Shown here in pieces: positions 23,965 to 31,731 of a stretch of DNA of 64,000 nt (positions are counted from its first letter, which is position 1; every line of letters starts with the position of its first letter). The stretch is from the NCBI RefSeq assembly GCF_000416235.1, contig NZ_ATLO01000049.1:124001-188000 (forward strand), written 5' to 3'. A model generated the notes under the pieces. It was not told where the DNA came from. It ran no database searches and was given only the letters and a program-made list of their open reading frames with translations. Source of the stretch: Pseudomonas sp. CFII64. GTDB taxonomy: Bacteria; Pseudomonadota; Gammaproteobacteria; Pseudomonadales; Pseudomonadaceae. The translations under genes were made by a program, and so were the position numbers.

Positions 23965-25497
23965 TCAACCCGCCGTCGACCCAACCCCCACCGTGGTCCG
24001 CACACGGCCTTCGAGTCGGCGCTTCAATCCGCGCGGTTCGATGATCAAGCGCGAACCTTGTGCGGCGTTGGCGCGGCCCCATTCTTCCAGCAGTTCCAGG
24101 CATGAATGGTCGATGTAACTCAGGTTGTTCAGCGGCACATGCAGCGTGGTGCCGTTGGGCACGTTGCCCAGCGCCTTGGTCAACGCAGGTACCTTGAGGA
24201 ACGTCGCAGCGCCCACCAGGCGCAGCTCCATTTCACCTTCGGCATCCAGCGTGATCAGGCTGATCTTCAAGCGCGACGCCTTCAGCGCCAGCTTGACCAG
24301 CGTCAGACCAAAACCCACCAGAACGCCGGTCAGCAAATCAGTAAAGATGATCGCCGCAGCGGTGGCCGCGTAAGTGAACATCGGCATGCGCCCATAACGA
24401 CCCAGACCGCGAAACGCCTTGAGGTCCACCAGCTTCAGGCCTGTATACACCAGAACACCCGCCAGACTCGCGACCGGAATGCTTTGCAGCACGCTGGACA
24501 GCAGCAACACGAAAGCCAGCAGCCACGCGCCGTGAAAGATTGCCGACAAGCGCGTGCGCGCCCCGGCCTGAACGTTGGCCGAGCTACGCACAATCACGCC
24601 TGTCATCGGCAATGCGCCCAGCAAACCGCAGAGCATGTTGCCCACACCCTGGGCGCTCAGTTCCTTGTCGAAATCCGAACGCTGGCCGTCATGCATGCGA
24701 TCCACGGCGGCCGCCGACAGCAGGGTTTCCGCGCTGGCAATGAATGCCACGGCAAAGGCTGCAACCAGAATGGCCGGATCGGCCAGATTCAGCAGATCCG
24801 CAGGGCGCAGCCAGTCGATGGCTTCCGCCAGATTGTCCGGTACCTCAACACGCTTGACCTGCAACGCCAGGGCCAGACTGGCCAGCGTCGCCACGCCGAC
24901 ACCCAGCAACGCGCCCGGTACGAAGCGCAATGATTGCGGCCGCCATTTATCCCACAGCCACATGATCAGAATCGTACCCAGGCCGAGGATGCCAGCCTGC
25001 ATGCCGGTACCTGGCCCGATAGCTTGAACCAATGTCGCAGGGAAGCCGATCAGGTTATCCAGGCCCGAGGGTTTGGGCCCGCCATCGAACATCACGTGGA
25101 CCTGCGAGAGCACAATCAGCACGCCGATCCCGGCCAGCATGCCGTAGACCACCGCTGGCGCCGTGACCCTGAACCAGCAGCCGAGCTTGAAGCGTCCGGC
25201 CAACACTTGCAGCAGACCCGCCAGCAGCAGGATCGGCCCTAACATGGCCATGCCGTGCTCACGCACTACCTCGAACACCAATACCGCCAAGCCCGCCGCC
25301 GGGCCGCTGACCTGCAACGGCGAACCCGCCAGCCAGCCCACCACCAGACCGCCAATGATGCCGGTTATCAAACCTTTGGCGGGCGGCATGCCCGACGCAA
25401 TCGCAATCCCCATGCACAGCGGCAGCGCCACCAGGAATACCACCACGGAAGCCAGCAGCTCCCGTGGTAAAACAGATTTCAGTTGAGCTACACCCAT
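23965..25497 (-). CDS. SulP family anion transporter (probable bicarbonate importer)
   Basis: A 510-residue membrane protein. ATG at 25497 with GGAGA upstream gives MGVAQLKSVLPRELLASVVVFLVALP. Ten to twelve hydrophobic segments are followed by a C-terminal STAS domain (ALGNVPNGTTLHVPLNNLSYIDHSCLELLEEWG, about residues 430-500). SulP marks are GIAIASGMPPAKGLITGIIGGLV near residue 35 and GVIVRSSANVQAGARTRLSAIFHG near 300. SulP members move sulfate, bicarbonate or other anions. It lies 95 bases after a beta-carbonic anhydrase gene on the same strand, which favours bicarbonate as substrate; that is inference. Confidence 0.88.
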   Translation of the reverse strand: MGVAQLKSVLPRELLASVVVFLVALPLCMGIAIASGMPPAKGLITGIIGGLVVGWLAGSPLQVSGPAAGLAVLVFEVVREHGMAMLGPILLLAGLLQVLAGRFKLGCWFRVTAPAVVYGMLAGIGVLIVLSQVHVMFDGGPKPSGLDNLIGFPATLVQAIGPGTGMQAGILGLGTILIMWLWDKWRPQSLRFVPGALLGVGVATLASLALALQVKRVEVPDNLAEAIDWLRPADLLNLADPAILVAAFAVAFIASAETLLSAAAVDRMHDGQRSDFDKELSAQGVGNMLCGLLGALPMTGVIVRSSANVQAGARTRLSAIFHGAWLLAFVLLLSSVLQSIPVASLAGVLVYTGLKLVDLKAFRGLGRYGRMPMFTYAATAAAIIFTDLLTGVLVGFGLTLVKLALKASRLKISLITLDAEGEMELRLVGAATFLKVPALTKALGNVPNGTTLHVPLNNLSYIDHSCLELLEEWGRANAAQGSRLIIEPRGLKRRLEGRVRTTVGVGSTAG

Positions 25498-25592
25498 GAC
25501 GAGTCTCCGGGATTCTTCAGACGTGACAATGCCGCGCGGCGCGCGATACACGCGGGCCGCCACGAACTTGTACGAGTATTAAAAACGCGTCG

Positions 25593-26324
25593 TTAGAAAC
25601 GCGGTTTCGGCGTGGCCATCGGTGTTGGATGGTCGCCGTCCAGAGGCAGGAAACAATCTTGTTCGGCGTCGTAGGCTCTGATTGCACAGGTCTCGATATC
25701 GTAGACCCAGCCGTGGATGAACAGCTGTCCACTGGCCATTTTTGACGCTACAGAAGGGTGAGTACGCAAGTGCTGCAATTGGGCGATGACGTTCTCTTCG
25801 GTGAGAACATGCATGGTTTCGGTCTCGCCAGCGCAGTTGCAGTTGTCTTCCACCACGATGCGCGCGACTTCGGCGTGGCGCAGCCAGGCTTTGACCGTCG
25901 GCATTTTTTCGAGTGTCTGTGGATTGAGCACTGCGCGCATGGCTCCGCAATCGGAGTGGCCGCAAACGATGATGTGGTGCACGCCCAAAGCCAGTACCGC
26001 ATATTCGATGGCCGTGGAAACGCCGCCATTCATGGGGCCATAAGGCGGAACCACGTTACCGACGTTACGTGTGACGAACAGGTCGCCCGGCGAGCTTTGG
26101 GTAATCAACTCCGGGACGATGCGTGAGTCGGCGCAGGTAATGAACATCGCCCTGGGTTGCTGGGCGTTGGCGAGTTTCTTGAACAATTCTTCCTGCTGCG
26201 GGAAGACTTCGTGCCGGAAATGCTTGAAGCCATCAACAATGTGCTTAAGCGCAACGTCGGCGGATTCGGCTTGCGGTCGTTCGTCCGCCAGTGCAGCCGA
26301 AGCCTGTTTATCCATGTCGTTCAT
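25593..26324 (-). CDS. Beta-class carbonic anhydrase
   Basis: A 243-residue zinc enzyme interconverting carbon dioxide and bicarbonate. The zinc ligands are Cys in ITCADSR near residue 64 (with the catalytic Asp-Arg dyad) and His and Cys in VCGHSDCGAM near 120. RNVGNVVPPYGPMNGGVSTAIEYAV is the classic beta-CA loop. The first 25 residues are a polar extension without signal features; a second in-frame ATG is at 26315. Upstream of the SulP gene, so the pair may concentrate and interconvert inorganic carbon. Confidence 0.92.
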   Translation of the reverse strand: MNDMDKQASAALADERPQAESADVALKHIVDGFKHFRHEVFPQQEELFKKLANAQQPRAMFITCADSRIVPELITQSSPGDLFVTRNVGNVVPPYGPMNGGVSTAIEYAVLALGVHHIIVCGHSDCGAMRAVLNPQTLEKMPTVKAWLRHAEVARIVVEDNCNCAGETETMHVLTEENVIAQLQHLRTHPSVASKMASGQLFIHGWVYDIETCAIRAYDAEQDCFLPLDGDHPTPMATPKPRF

Positions 26325-26441
26325 GTCTCATCCTCTTTGACGGATTGATGTGGATGGTAGCTTTGAGGTTGTCAAAGCGGCACGGTGCACATTCCATTGT
26401 AAGAGGCCGCTGACTCATTGCGTGTTACACACTAACCGTCA

Positions 26442-26463
26442 AAACTTAATTGAAACTTAATGC
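26442..26463. promoter_or_regulatory. 11-bp direct repeat upstream of the carbonic anhydrase gene
   Basis: AAACTTAATTG (26442-26452) is followed at once by AAACTTAATGC (26453-26463), about 120 bases before the carbonic anhydrase start. Two 11-bp repeats in direct contact are the usual layout for OmpR/PhoB-type response regulators. The 224-base gap shows nothing else clear. Confidence 0.35.
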
Positions 26464-26548
26464 AACGCTCTAGCTCGGTACTCATGGCGATACGACATTA
26501 TTTTCCCGACCTTGGTTCAGTCGAGTTATTGACTCTACCGCCGACACG

Positions 26549-27607
26549 TTACAACAGCGACATTTGCCCGCCCGGCGGGCAGAACGCCTCGCTGTCCAGG
26601 CTGAAACTTTCGCGTTTGTTCAGCCCAAGGCGCTTGATGGCAATACTGTAGCGCTGCGCCAGAAGATCGGCAAAAGGGCCTTCGCCGCGCATGCGCACGC
26701 CGAAGCGGCTGTCGTAAACCTCACCACCGCGAACCTGGCGGACCAGACTCATCACGTGCTCGGCGCGCTGGGGATAGTGGGCCTGAAGCCACTCTTCAAA
26801 CAGCGGCGCAACCTCCAGCGGCAAACGCAGCATTACATAGCTGGCGCTCAACGCCCCAGCGGCCTTGGCTTCGCTGAGCAGGTTTTCCAGTTCCATATCA
26901 TTGATCATCGGAATCATCGGCGCGCACAGCACGCCCACTGGAATTCCGGCATCGCGCAGTACGCGAATCGCCCGCAAGCGAGCCTTTGGCGCTGCGGCGC
27001 GGGGTTCGAGGATGCGCTTGAGCTCGTCATCCAGCGTGGTCAGGCTGATGAATACCGAGAGCAGCCGCTGTTTCGCCAGTTCGGCCAGCACATCCAGGTC
27101 ACGCAGAATCAGCGAGCCCTTGGTGATGATCGTCACCGGATGCCGATAGCGCAGCAGCACTTCCAGCACGGCGCGGGTGATTTTGTACTCGCGTTCGATG
27201 GGCTGATACGGATCGGTATTCGCACCCAGGGTAATCGGCGCGCACTTGTAGCCGGGTTTGGAGAGTTGCTGTTCCAGCACGGCAGCGGCGTTGGTCTTGG
27301 CGATCAATCTGGTCTCGAAATCCAGCCCAGGCGACATGTCCCAATACGCATGGCTGGGACGCGCATAGCAATAAATGCAGCCATGCTCGCAGCCGCGATA
27401 CGGGTTGATCGAGCGATCAAAGGGAATGTCCGGCGAGCTGTTGCGCGTGATGATGCTCTTGGCGGTTTCGCTGGTGACCTGCGTGCCCTGGGTCATGGGC
27501 ACTTCCTGATACCAGCCGTCATCCTCGGCAATCGAGCGATTCGGCGCGAAACGGTTGTGCGGATTACTGGCCGTGCCCCGGCCACGAGGCGGGAAAATCA
27601 GCGACAT
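26549..27607 (-). CDS. Radical SAM protein of the PA0069 family (SPL-like), SOS-linked
   Basis: A 352-residue iron-sulfur enzyme. The cluster motif is CEHGCIYCYARPSHAY near residue 73 (CxxxCxxC), after NPYRGCEHG. The family resembles spore photoproduct lyase-related proteins (RGCEHGCIYCYA, ITLGANTDPYQPIEREYKITR, VTIITKGSLILRDLD). ATG at 27607 lies just downstream of a perfect-format LexA box (27624-27639), so the gene is expected in the SOS regulon, as reported for its P. aeruginosa relative. A DNA-repair-like reaction is plausible; the substrate is unknown. Confidence 0.88.
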   Translation of the reverse strand: MSLIFPPRGRGTASNPHNRFAPNRSIAEDDGWYQEVPMTQGTQVTSETAKSIITRNSSPDIPFDRSINPYRGCEHGCIYCYARPSHAYWDMSPGLDFETRLIAKTNAAAVLEQQLSKPGYKCAPITLGANTDPYQPIEREYKITRAVLEVLLRYRHPVTIITKGSLILRDLDVLAELAKQRLLSVFISLTTLDDELKRILEPRAAAPKARLRAIRVLRDAGIPVGVLCAPMIPMINDMELENLLSEAKAAGALSASYVMLRLPLEVAPLFEEWLQAHYPQRAEHVMSLVRQVRGGEVYDSRFGVRMRGEGPFADLLAQRYSIAIKRLGLNKRESFSLDSEAFCPPGGQMSLL

Positions 27608-27623
27608 GGGGATTTCTCCTTTG

Positions 27624-27639
27624 CTGTATATGCATACAG
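27624..27639. promoter_or_regulatory. LexA (SOS) box
   Basis: CTGTATATGCATACAG is a 16-bp palindrome of the CTG-N10-CAG form and matches the gamma-proteobacterial LexA consensus closely. It lies 17 bases before the start codon of the radical SAM gene, where bound LexA would block transcription. Cleavage of LexA after DNA damage should release the gene. Confidence 0.85.
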
Positions 27640-27702
27640 TACAGGAGAAAACAGAAACTATGCTAACCGGCGATCAGCGGCTCGGCAGTTCGCAGATATC
27701 CC

Positions 27703-27804
27703 GTAGGGCCTGCTTTCGCCGGGAGGGCTGCATTCCTGACAAATGACATGCATTAGCCTTACAGTCCTACGGTCCTACGGGTCCTACGGGTCCTACGGGT
27801 CCTG
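27703..27804. repeat. REP element followed by a 9-bp tandem repeat
   Basis: A single REP-like arm (GTAGGGCCTGCTTTCGCCGGG, 27703) is followed by GGTCCTACG repeated 3.8 times head to tail (27771-27804). The 9-bp unit equals the outer end of the REP arm, so the array may have arisen by slippage at a REP end. Confidence 0.75.
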
Positions 27805-27816
27805 TTGAAGCTCAGA

Positions 27817-28104
27817 TCAACTCGGATCCACCGGCTTCTTGAGCTTCGGATTCGGGAAGAACTGCACGCCCTGAACTTTGGGATCAGCAGGCTTGGCCGC
27901 AGGTTTGTTGACCCGCGTGCCCAGTTCCTTGGGAATCGACTGACCCTGATCATTCAGCGTGTCGCTGTAGCCGCAGCCCACGCACTCGCGATGGGGAACG
28001 TCGTTTTCGTTCCACATCATGAGTTTGTCCGGCTCGCTGCACGCCGGGCAGACAGCCCCGGCGATGAAGCGCTTCTTGGTAATGATTACCGGTGTATCGG
28101 TCAT
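27817..28104 (-). CDS. Small zinc-ribbon protein, YheV family
   Basis: A 95-residue protein. Two CxxC knuckles (CPACSEPD near residue 19 and CVGCGYSD near 41), each followed by acidic residues, form a zinc ribbon like that of YheV proteins. The C-terminal half is Lys/Pro-rich (NKPAAKPADPKVQ, NPKLKKPVDPS). Its ATG overlaps the prlC stop, and this coupling to prlC is common in gamma-proteobacteria. Function unknown; nucleic-acid or protein binding is possible. Confidence 0.82.
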   Translation of the reverse strand: MTDTPVIITKKRFIAGAVCPACSEPDKLMMWNENDVPHRECVGCGYSDTLNDQGQSIPKELGTRVNKPAAKPADPKVQGVQFFPNPKLKKPVDPS

Positions 28105-30152
28105 GCTGCCGCTTCCTCACTCAAACCGCTGTGGCGCAAGAGTGCGTCAATCGACGGCTCGCGTCCGCGGAAGTCGACGAACAGCACCATCGGCGCCAGC
28201 GAACCGCCACGGGCCAGAATCGCTTCGCGGAACGCGCGGCCGGTTTCGGCATTGAGCACGCCATCCTCCTCAAACTTCGAGAACGCATCGGCGGACAGCA
28301 CTTCAGCCCATTTATAGCTGTAGTAACCCGCCGCATAACCGCCCGCGAAGATGTGCGCGAAGCTGTTCGGGAAGCGATTGTAGGCTGGCGGACGCATCAC
28401 CGAGACTTCGTCGCGAATGCCTTCGAGCACCTGCGCCACGCTGCGGCCATCGCCATGGGTGGCATGCAGTTCGAAGTCGAACAGCGAGAATTCCAGCTGG
28501 CGAACCATCATCAGGCCGGACTGGAAATTCTTCGCTGCCAGCATCTTGTGCAGCAGATCCTGAGGCAACGGCTCGCCGCTCTCGTAGTGACCGGAAATCA
28601 GCGCGAGGCCTTCGGGTTCCCAGCACCAGTTCTCCATGAACTGGCTCGGCAGCTCGACCGCATCCCACGCCACGCCATTGATGCCCGACACACCGGCATG
28701 TTCAACGCGGGTCAGCAGGTGATGCAGGCCGTGGCCGAATTCGTGGAACAGCGTGGTGACTTCATCGTGAGTCAACAGCGCCGGCTTGCCAGGCGAAGCG
28801 GGCGTGAAGTTGCACACCAGATTGGCCACCGGGCTTTGCAGCTGGCCTTGTGCGGTGCGGCGGCGATCACGTGCGCCGTCCATCCAGGCACCGCCGCGCT
28901 TGTTGGCGCGCGCGTACAGATCGAAGAAGAAACGTCCGACGTGCTGGCCGTTTTCCTTGATTTCGAACAGACGAACATCCGGGTGCCAGGTATCAAAACC
29001 CTTTTGCTCGGCGATTTCGATGCCGTACAGACGCTGCACGATGGCGAACAGACCGCCGAGCACTTTGTCGATGGGGAAGTAGGCGCGCAAGGCTTCCTGG
29101 GAAACGCTGTAACGCTGCTCACGCAGTTTCTCGCCATAAAAGCCGCTGTCCCAGCTTTGCAGGTCCGGGCAGCCTTGTTCGGCGGCATAAGCCTTGAGTT
29201 GTTGCAGATCCTGCGCGGCAAATGGCTTGCTGCGCTTGGCCAGATCCCGCAGGAAGCTCAGCACCTGATCGCTGGATTCGGCCATCTTGGTCGCCAGACT
29301 CAGCTCTGAGAAGCTGGCGAAACCCAACAACTTGGCCAGTTCCTGCCGCAAATCGAGGATCTGCTCCATCACCGGGCCGTTGTCGTTCTGGCCGGCATTC
29401 GGGCCCTGGTCCGACGCGCGGGTGCAATATGCCGCATAGATTTCTTCGCGCAGGGCACGGTCTTCGGCGTAGGTCATCACCGCGTAGTAGCTCGGGAATT
29501 CCAGGGTGATCAGGAACCCTTCGAGATCCTTGGCCTTGGCGGCGGCAGCCATTTGCTGCTTGGCCGAATCGGTCAGGCCCGCCAGCGCGGACTCGTCGCT
29601 GACCAGTTTGGTCCAGGCCTGGGTCGCATCCAGCAGCTGATTGGAAAACTGGCTGCCCAGCTCGGACAATTTGCTCTGCACTTCAGCGTAGCGTTTTTGC
29701 TGTTCTGGCGGCAGATCGATGCCGGACAGGCGGAAATCACGCAGCGAATGTTCCAGAATGGTTTTCTGCGCGACGTCAAAGCCGGCGGCTTCCGGGCTGT
29801 TGGCCAAGGCTTCGAAGGCCTGGAACAGCGCGCGATTCTGGCCCATTTCCGTGGAATAGGCGCTCAAGGCTGGCAGGCACGACTCGTAGGCTTCGCGCAG
29901 TTCGGCGCTGTTGCACACGGCGTTAAGATGGCTGACCGGGCTCCAGGCCGCGCCGAGGCGGTCGTTGAGTTCGTCCATCGCCAACACCAGCCCGGCCCAT
30001 GTAGGCTGCGAGCCTTGCTTGACGAGAATGTCGGCAATCGCGGCGCGGTTGTCGGCAATGATCTGTTCAATGGCAGGTTTGACATGCTCGGCACGAATCG
30101 CCGAGAAAGGTGGCAGGTCGTAGGATTGCAGAAGAGGGTTGTTCGCGCTCAC
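28101..30152 (-). CDS. prlC: Oligopeptidase A, M3 zinc metallopeptidase
   Basis: A 683-residue cytoplasmic oligopeptidase that degrades signal peptides and other short peptides. The zinc site HEFGHGLHH lies near residue 470, with the third ligand Glu in ELPSQFMENWCWEP about 28 residues on. GTG at 30152 gives MSANNPLLQSYDLPPFSAIR, the normal start of the family; the 12 codons upstream are not family-like. Length fits PrlC (about 680). Translation is coupled to the YheV-like gene at its 3' end. It is divergent from the gamma-carbonic anhydrase gene. Confidence 0.94.
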   Translation of the reverse strand: MSANNPLLQSYDLPPFSAIRAEHVKPAIEQIIADNRAAIADILVKQGSQPTWAGLVLAMDELNDRLGAAWSPVSHLNAVCNSAELREAYESCLPALSAYSTEMGQNRALFQAFEALANSPEAAGFDVAQKTILEHSLRDFRLSGIDLPPEQQKRYAEVQSKLSELGSQFSNQLLDATQAWTKLVSDESALAGLTDSAKQQMAAAAKAKDLEGFLITLEFPSYYAVMTYAEDRALREEIYAAYCTRASDQGPNAGQNDNGPVMEQILDLRQELAKLLGFASFSELSLATKMAESSDQVLSFLRDLAKRSKPFAAQDLQQLKAYAAEQGCPDLQSWDSGFYGEKLREQRYSVSQEALRAYFPIDKVLGGLFAIVQRLYGIEIAEQKGFDTWHPDVRLFEIKENGQHVGRFFFDLYARANKRGGAWMDGARDRRRTAQGQLQSPVANLVCNFTPASPGKPALLTHDEVTTLFHEFGHGLHHLLTRVEHAGVSGINGVAWDAVELPSQFMENWCWEPEGLALISGHYESGEPLPQDLLHKMLAAKNFQSGLMMVRQLEFSLFDFELHATHGDGRSVAQVLEGIRDEVSVMRPPAYNRFPNSFAHIFAGGYAAGYYSYKWAEVLSADAFSKFEEDGVLNAETGRAFREAILARGGSLAPMVLFVDFRGREPSIDALLRHSGLSEEAAA

Positions 30153-30242
30153 GGTTTTGCACCTTGGCTGGAAGAAACACCCACGCATCTTAATTACAAT
30201 CGGCGCGGTCCGCAGCTATCAGCGCCAAAGAAGGAGCCTATC

Positions 30243-30791
30243 GTGGCCATCCGCAGCTTTCAGAATCACACGCCAGCCCTTGGCGAACGGGCGTTCGTCG
30301 ATCATTCAGCCGTGGTGCTGGGCGATGTCGAAATCGGCGCCGACAGCTCTGTCTGGCCGTTGACTGTCATTCGCGGCGACATGAACCGCATCCGCATCGG
30401 CGTGCGCACCAGCGTCCAGGACGGCAGCGTGCTGCACATCACCCACGCCGGGCCGTTCAACCCGGACGGTTTTCCGCTGCTGATCGGCGACGAAGTGACC
30501 ATCGGTCACAAAGTAATGCTGCATGGCTGCACCGTCGGCAATCGCATCCTGATCGGCATGGGCAGCACGATCATGGATGGCGCTGTAGTTGAAGACGAAG
30601 TGATTATCGGCGCGGGCAGCCTGGTGCCACCGGGTAAAACCCTGGAAAGCGGCTTTCTTTATGTAGGACGCCCGGTCAAACAGATGCGGGCATTGACCGA
30701 AAAAGAGATCGCCTTCTTCCCGTACAGCGCCGCCAACTACGTGAAGCTCAAAGATCTGCACCTGGCCGAAGGCTTTGATCAGCCGTGCTAG
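30243..30791 (+). CDS. Gamma-carbonic anhydrase-like hexapeptide-repeat protein
   Basis: A 182-residue left-handed beta-helix protein. Hexapeptide repeats run from about residue 18 to 130 (DVEIGADSSVWPLTVIRGDMNRIRIG, LLIGDEVTIGHKVMLHGCTVGNRILIGMGSTIMDGAVVEDEVIIGAGSLV). The metal His residues lie in LHITHAG, TIGHKVMLHGC. This is the YrdA/PaaY/CaiE type; carbonic anhydrase activity is likely but not certain. GTG at 30243 with AAGGAGCC upstream is chosen; the long frame upstream is antisense to prlC. Confidence 0.85.
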   Translation: MAIRSFQNHTPALGERAFVDHSAVVLGDVEIGADSSVWPLTVIRGDMNRIRIGVRTSVQDGSVLHITHAGPFNPDGFPLLIGDEVTIGHKVMLHGCTVGNRILIGMGSTIMDGAVVEDEVIIGAGSLVPPGKTLESGFLYVGRPVKQMRALTEKEIAFFPYSAANYVKLKDLHLAEGFDQPC

Positions 30792-30804
30792 CCCGCAACA
30801 TATC

Positions 30805-30854
30805 GTAGGACCGGCTTCAGCCGGGAGCAGCCTCGCGGCTAAAGCCGCTCCTAC
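30805..30854. repeat. REP pair
   Basis: GTAGGACCGGCTTCAGCCGGGAG at 30805 faces CTCGCGGCTAAAGCCGCTCCTAC ending at 30854, between the gamma-CA and HAD genes. Confidence 0.8.
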
Positions 30855-30898
30855 GAGCCCACCCTGCAACCAGATCCCGACCACCGATCGAGAGTTCT

Positions 30899-31564
30899 AT
30901 GCATTACCAAAATATTCTGTTCGACCTTGATGGCACGCTGACCGATCCGCGCTTGGGCATCACCCGCTCGATCCAGTTTGCGCTCGGCAAACTGGGCATC
31001 GACGAACCCGACCTCGCCAACCTCGAACACTTCATCGGCCCGCCGTTGTTGCAGCAATTCATGCTCGCCTACCACCTCGACGAGGCCAAAGCCTGGGAAG
31101 CCGTGGGGTTCTACCGCGAGCGCTTCAAAGTCACCGGCCTGTATGAAAACCTGGTCTTCGACGGCGTGTTCGCGTTGCTGGACGAACTGGCCGATCAAGG
31201 CCGCAACCTGTTCATCGCCACGTCCAAGCCTTGGGTCTTCGCCCACGAAATTGCCCGCCACTTCGACTTTGCCCGGCATTTCAAAGTGATCTACGGCAGC
31301 GAACTGGACGGCACCCGCACCGACAAAGTCGAGCTGATCGCGCACCTGCTCGCCGAAGAACGCCTCGACCCCAGGCAAACCCTGATGATCGGCGACCGCA
31401 AGCACGACCTCATCGGCGGCCTGCGCAACGGCCTGGATGTGGCGGCGGTAGGCTATGGTTTTGGCAGCCACGAAGAACTGCAGGCCGAATCGCCGACCTA
31501 TCACTTTGCGACGCTGGCTGAGCTGCATGCGGCGTTTTTGAAGACTTGCACGAATTTCCCGTAG
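30899..31564 (+). CDS. HAD family hydrolase, phosphoglycolate phosphatase-like
   Basis: A 221-residue HAD phosphatase. Motif I is FDLDGTLTDPRLG near residue 8 (nucleophile and acid Asp), motif II is IATSKP near 107, the Lys of motif III is near 140, and motif IV is MIGDRKHDLIGG near 163. The cap of about residues 18-80 is all-helical (subclass I, PGP/beta-PGM type). The substrate is not fixed by sequence; 5'-nucleotidase or phosphoglycolate phosphatase activities are known among relatives. Confidence 0.87.
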   Translation: MHYQNILFDLDGTLTDPRLGITRSIQFALGKLGIDEPDLANLEHFIGPPLLQQFMLAYHLDEAKAWEAVGFYRERFKVTGLYENLVFDGVFALLDELADQGRNLFIATSKPWVFAHEIARHFDFARHFKVIYGSELDGTRTDKVELIAHLLAEERLDPRQTLMIGDRKHDLIGGLRNGLDVAAVGYGFGSHEELQAESPTYHFATLAELHAAFLKTCTNFP

Positions 31565-31663
31565 GACCGGCTTTAGCCGGGAGGGGGGGCCGGTACATCC
31601 AATGCACCTGTATCTTTGGACATGGCGCCCTCCCTTCGCGGGCAAGCCTCGCTCCAACGAGCG
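31561..31663. repeat. REP arm plus second repeat family
   Basis: GTAGGACCGGCTTTAGCCGGGAGG at 31561 overlaps the HAD stop. It is followed near 31634 by CTTCGCGGGCAAGCCTCGC, the sequence that also ends ctaA near 15830 and lies inverted near 2600. Confidence 0.7.
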
Positions 31664-31731
31664 TCGTATGCAGTAAATTCACCCAACTCCCTGTCCAAGC
31701 CCCATCAAACAACAAAATCAGGAAGGAACCG

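Noticed and set aside
28092..29309. Plus-strand open frame of 405 codons
   Set aside because: Antisense shadow of prlC, a high-GC artefact with no family-like sequence.
29553..30242. Upstream extension of the gamma-carbonic anhydrase gene
   Set aside because: The open frame is antisense to prlC; GTG at 30243 with AAGGAG gives the normal family start.
31546..31731. N-terminal extension of the acetyl-CoA hydrolase gene
   Set aside because: The extension is encoded by REP-type repeats; ATG 31732 has a strong ribosome-binding site.
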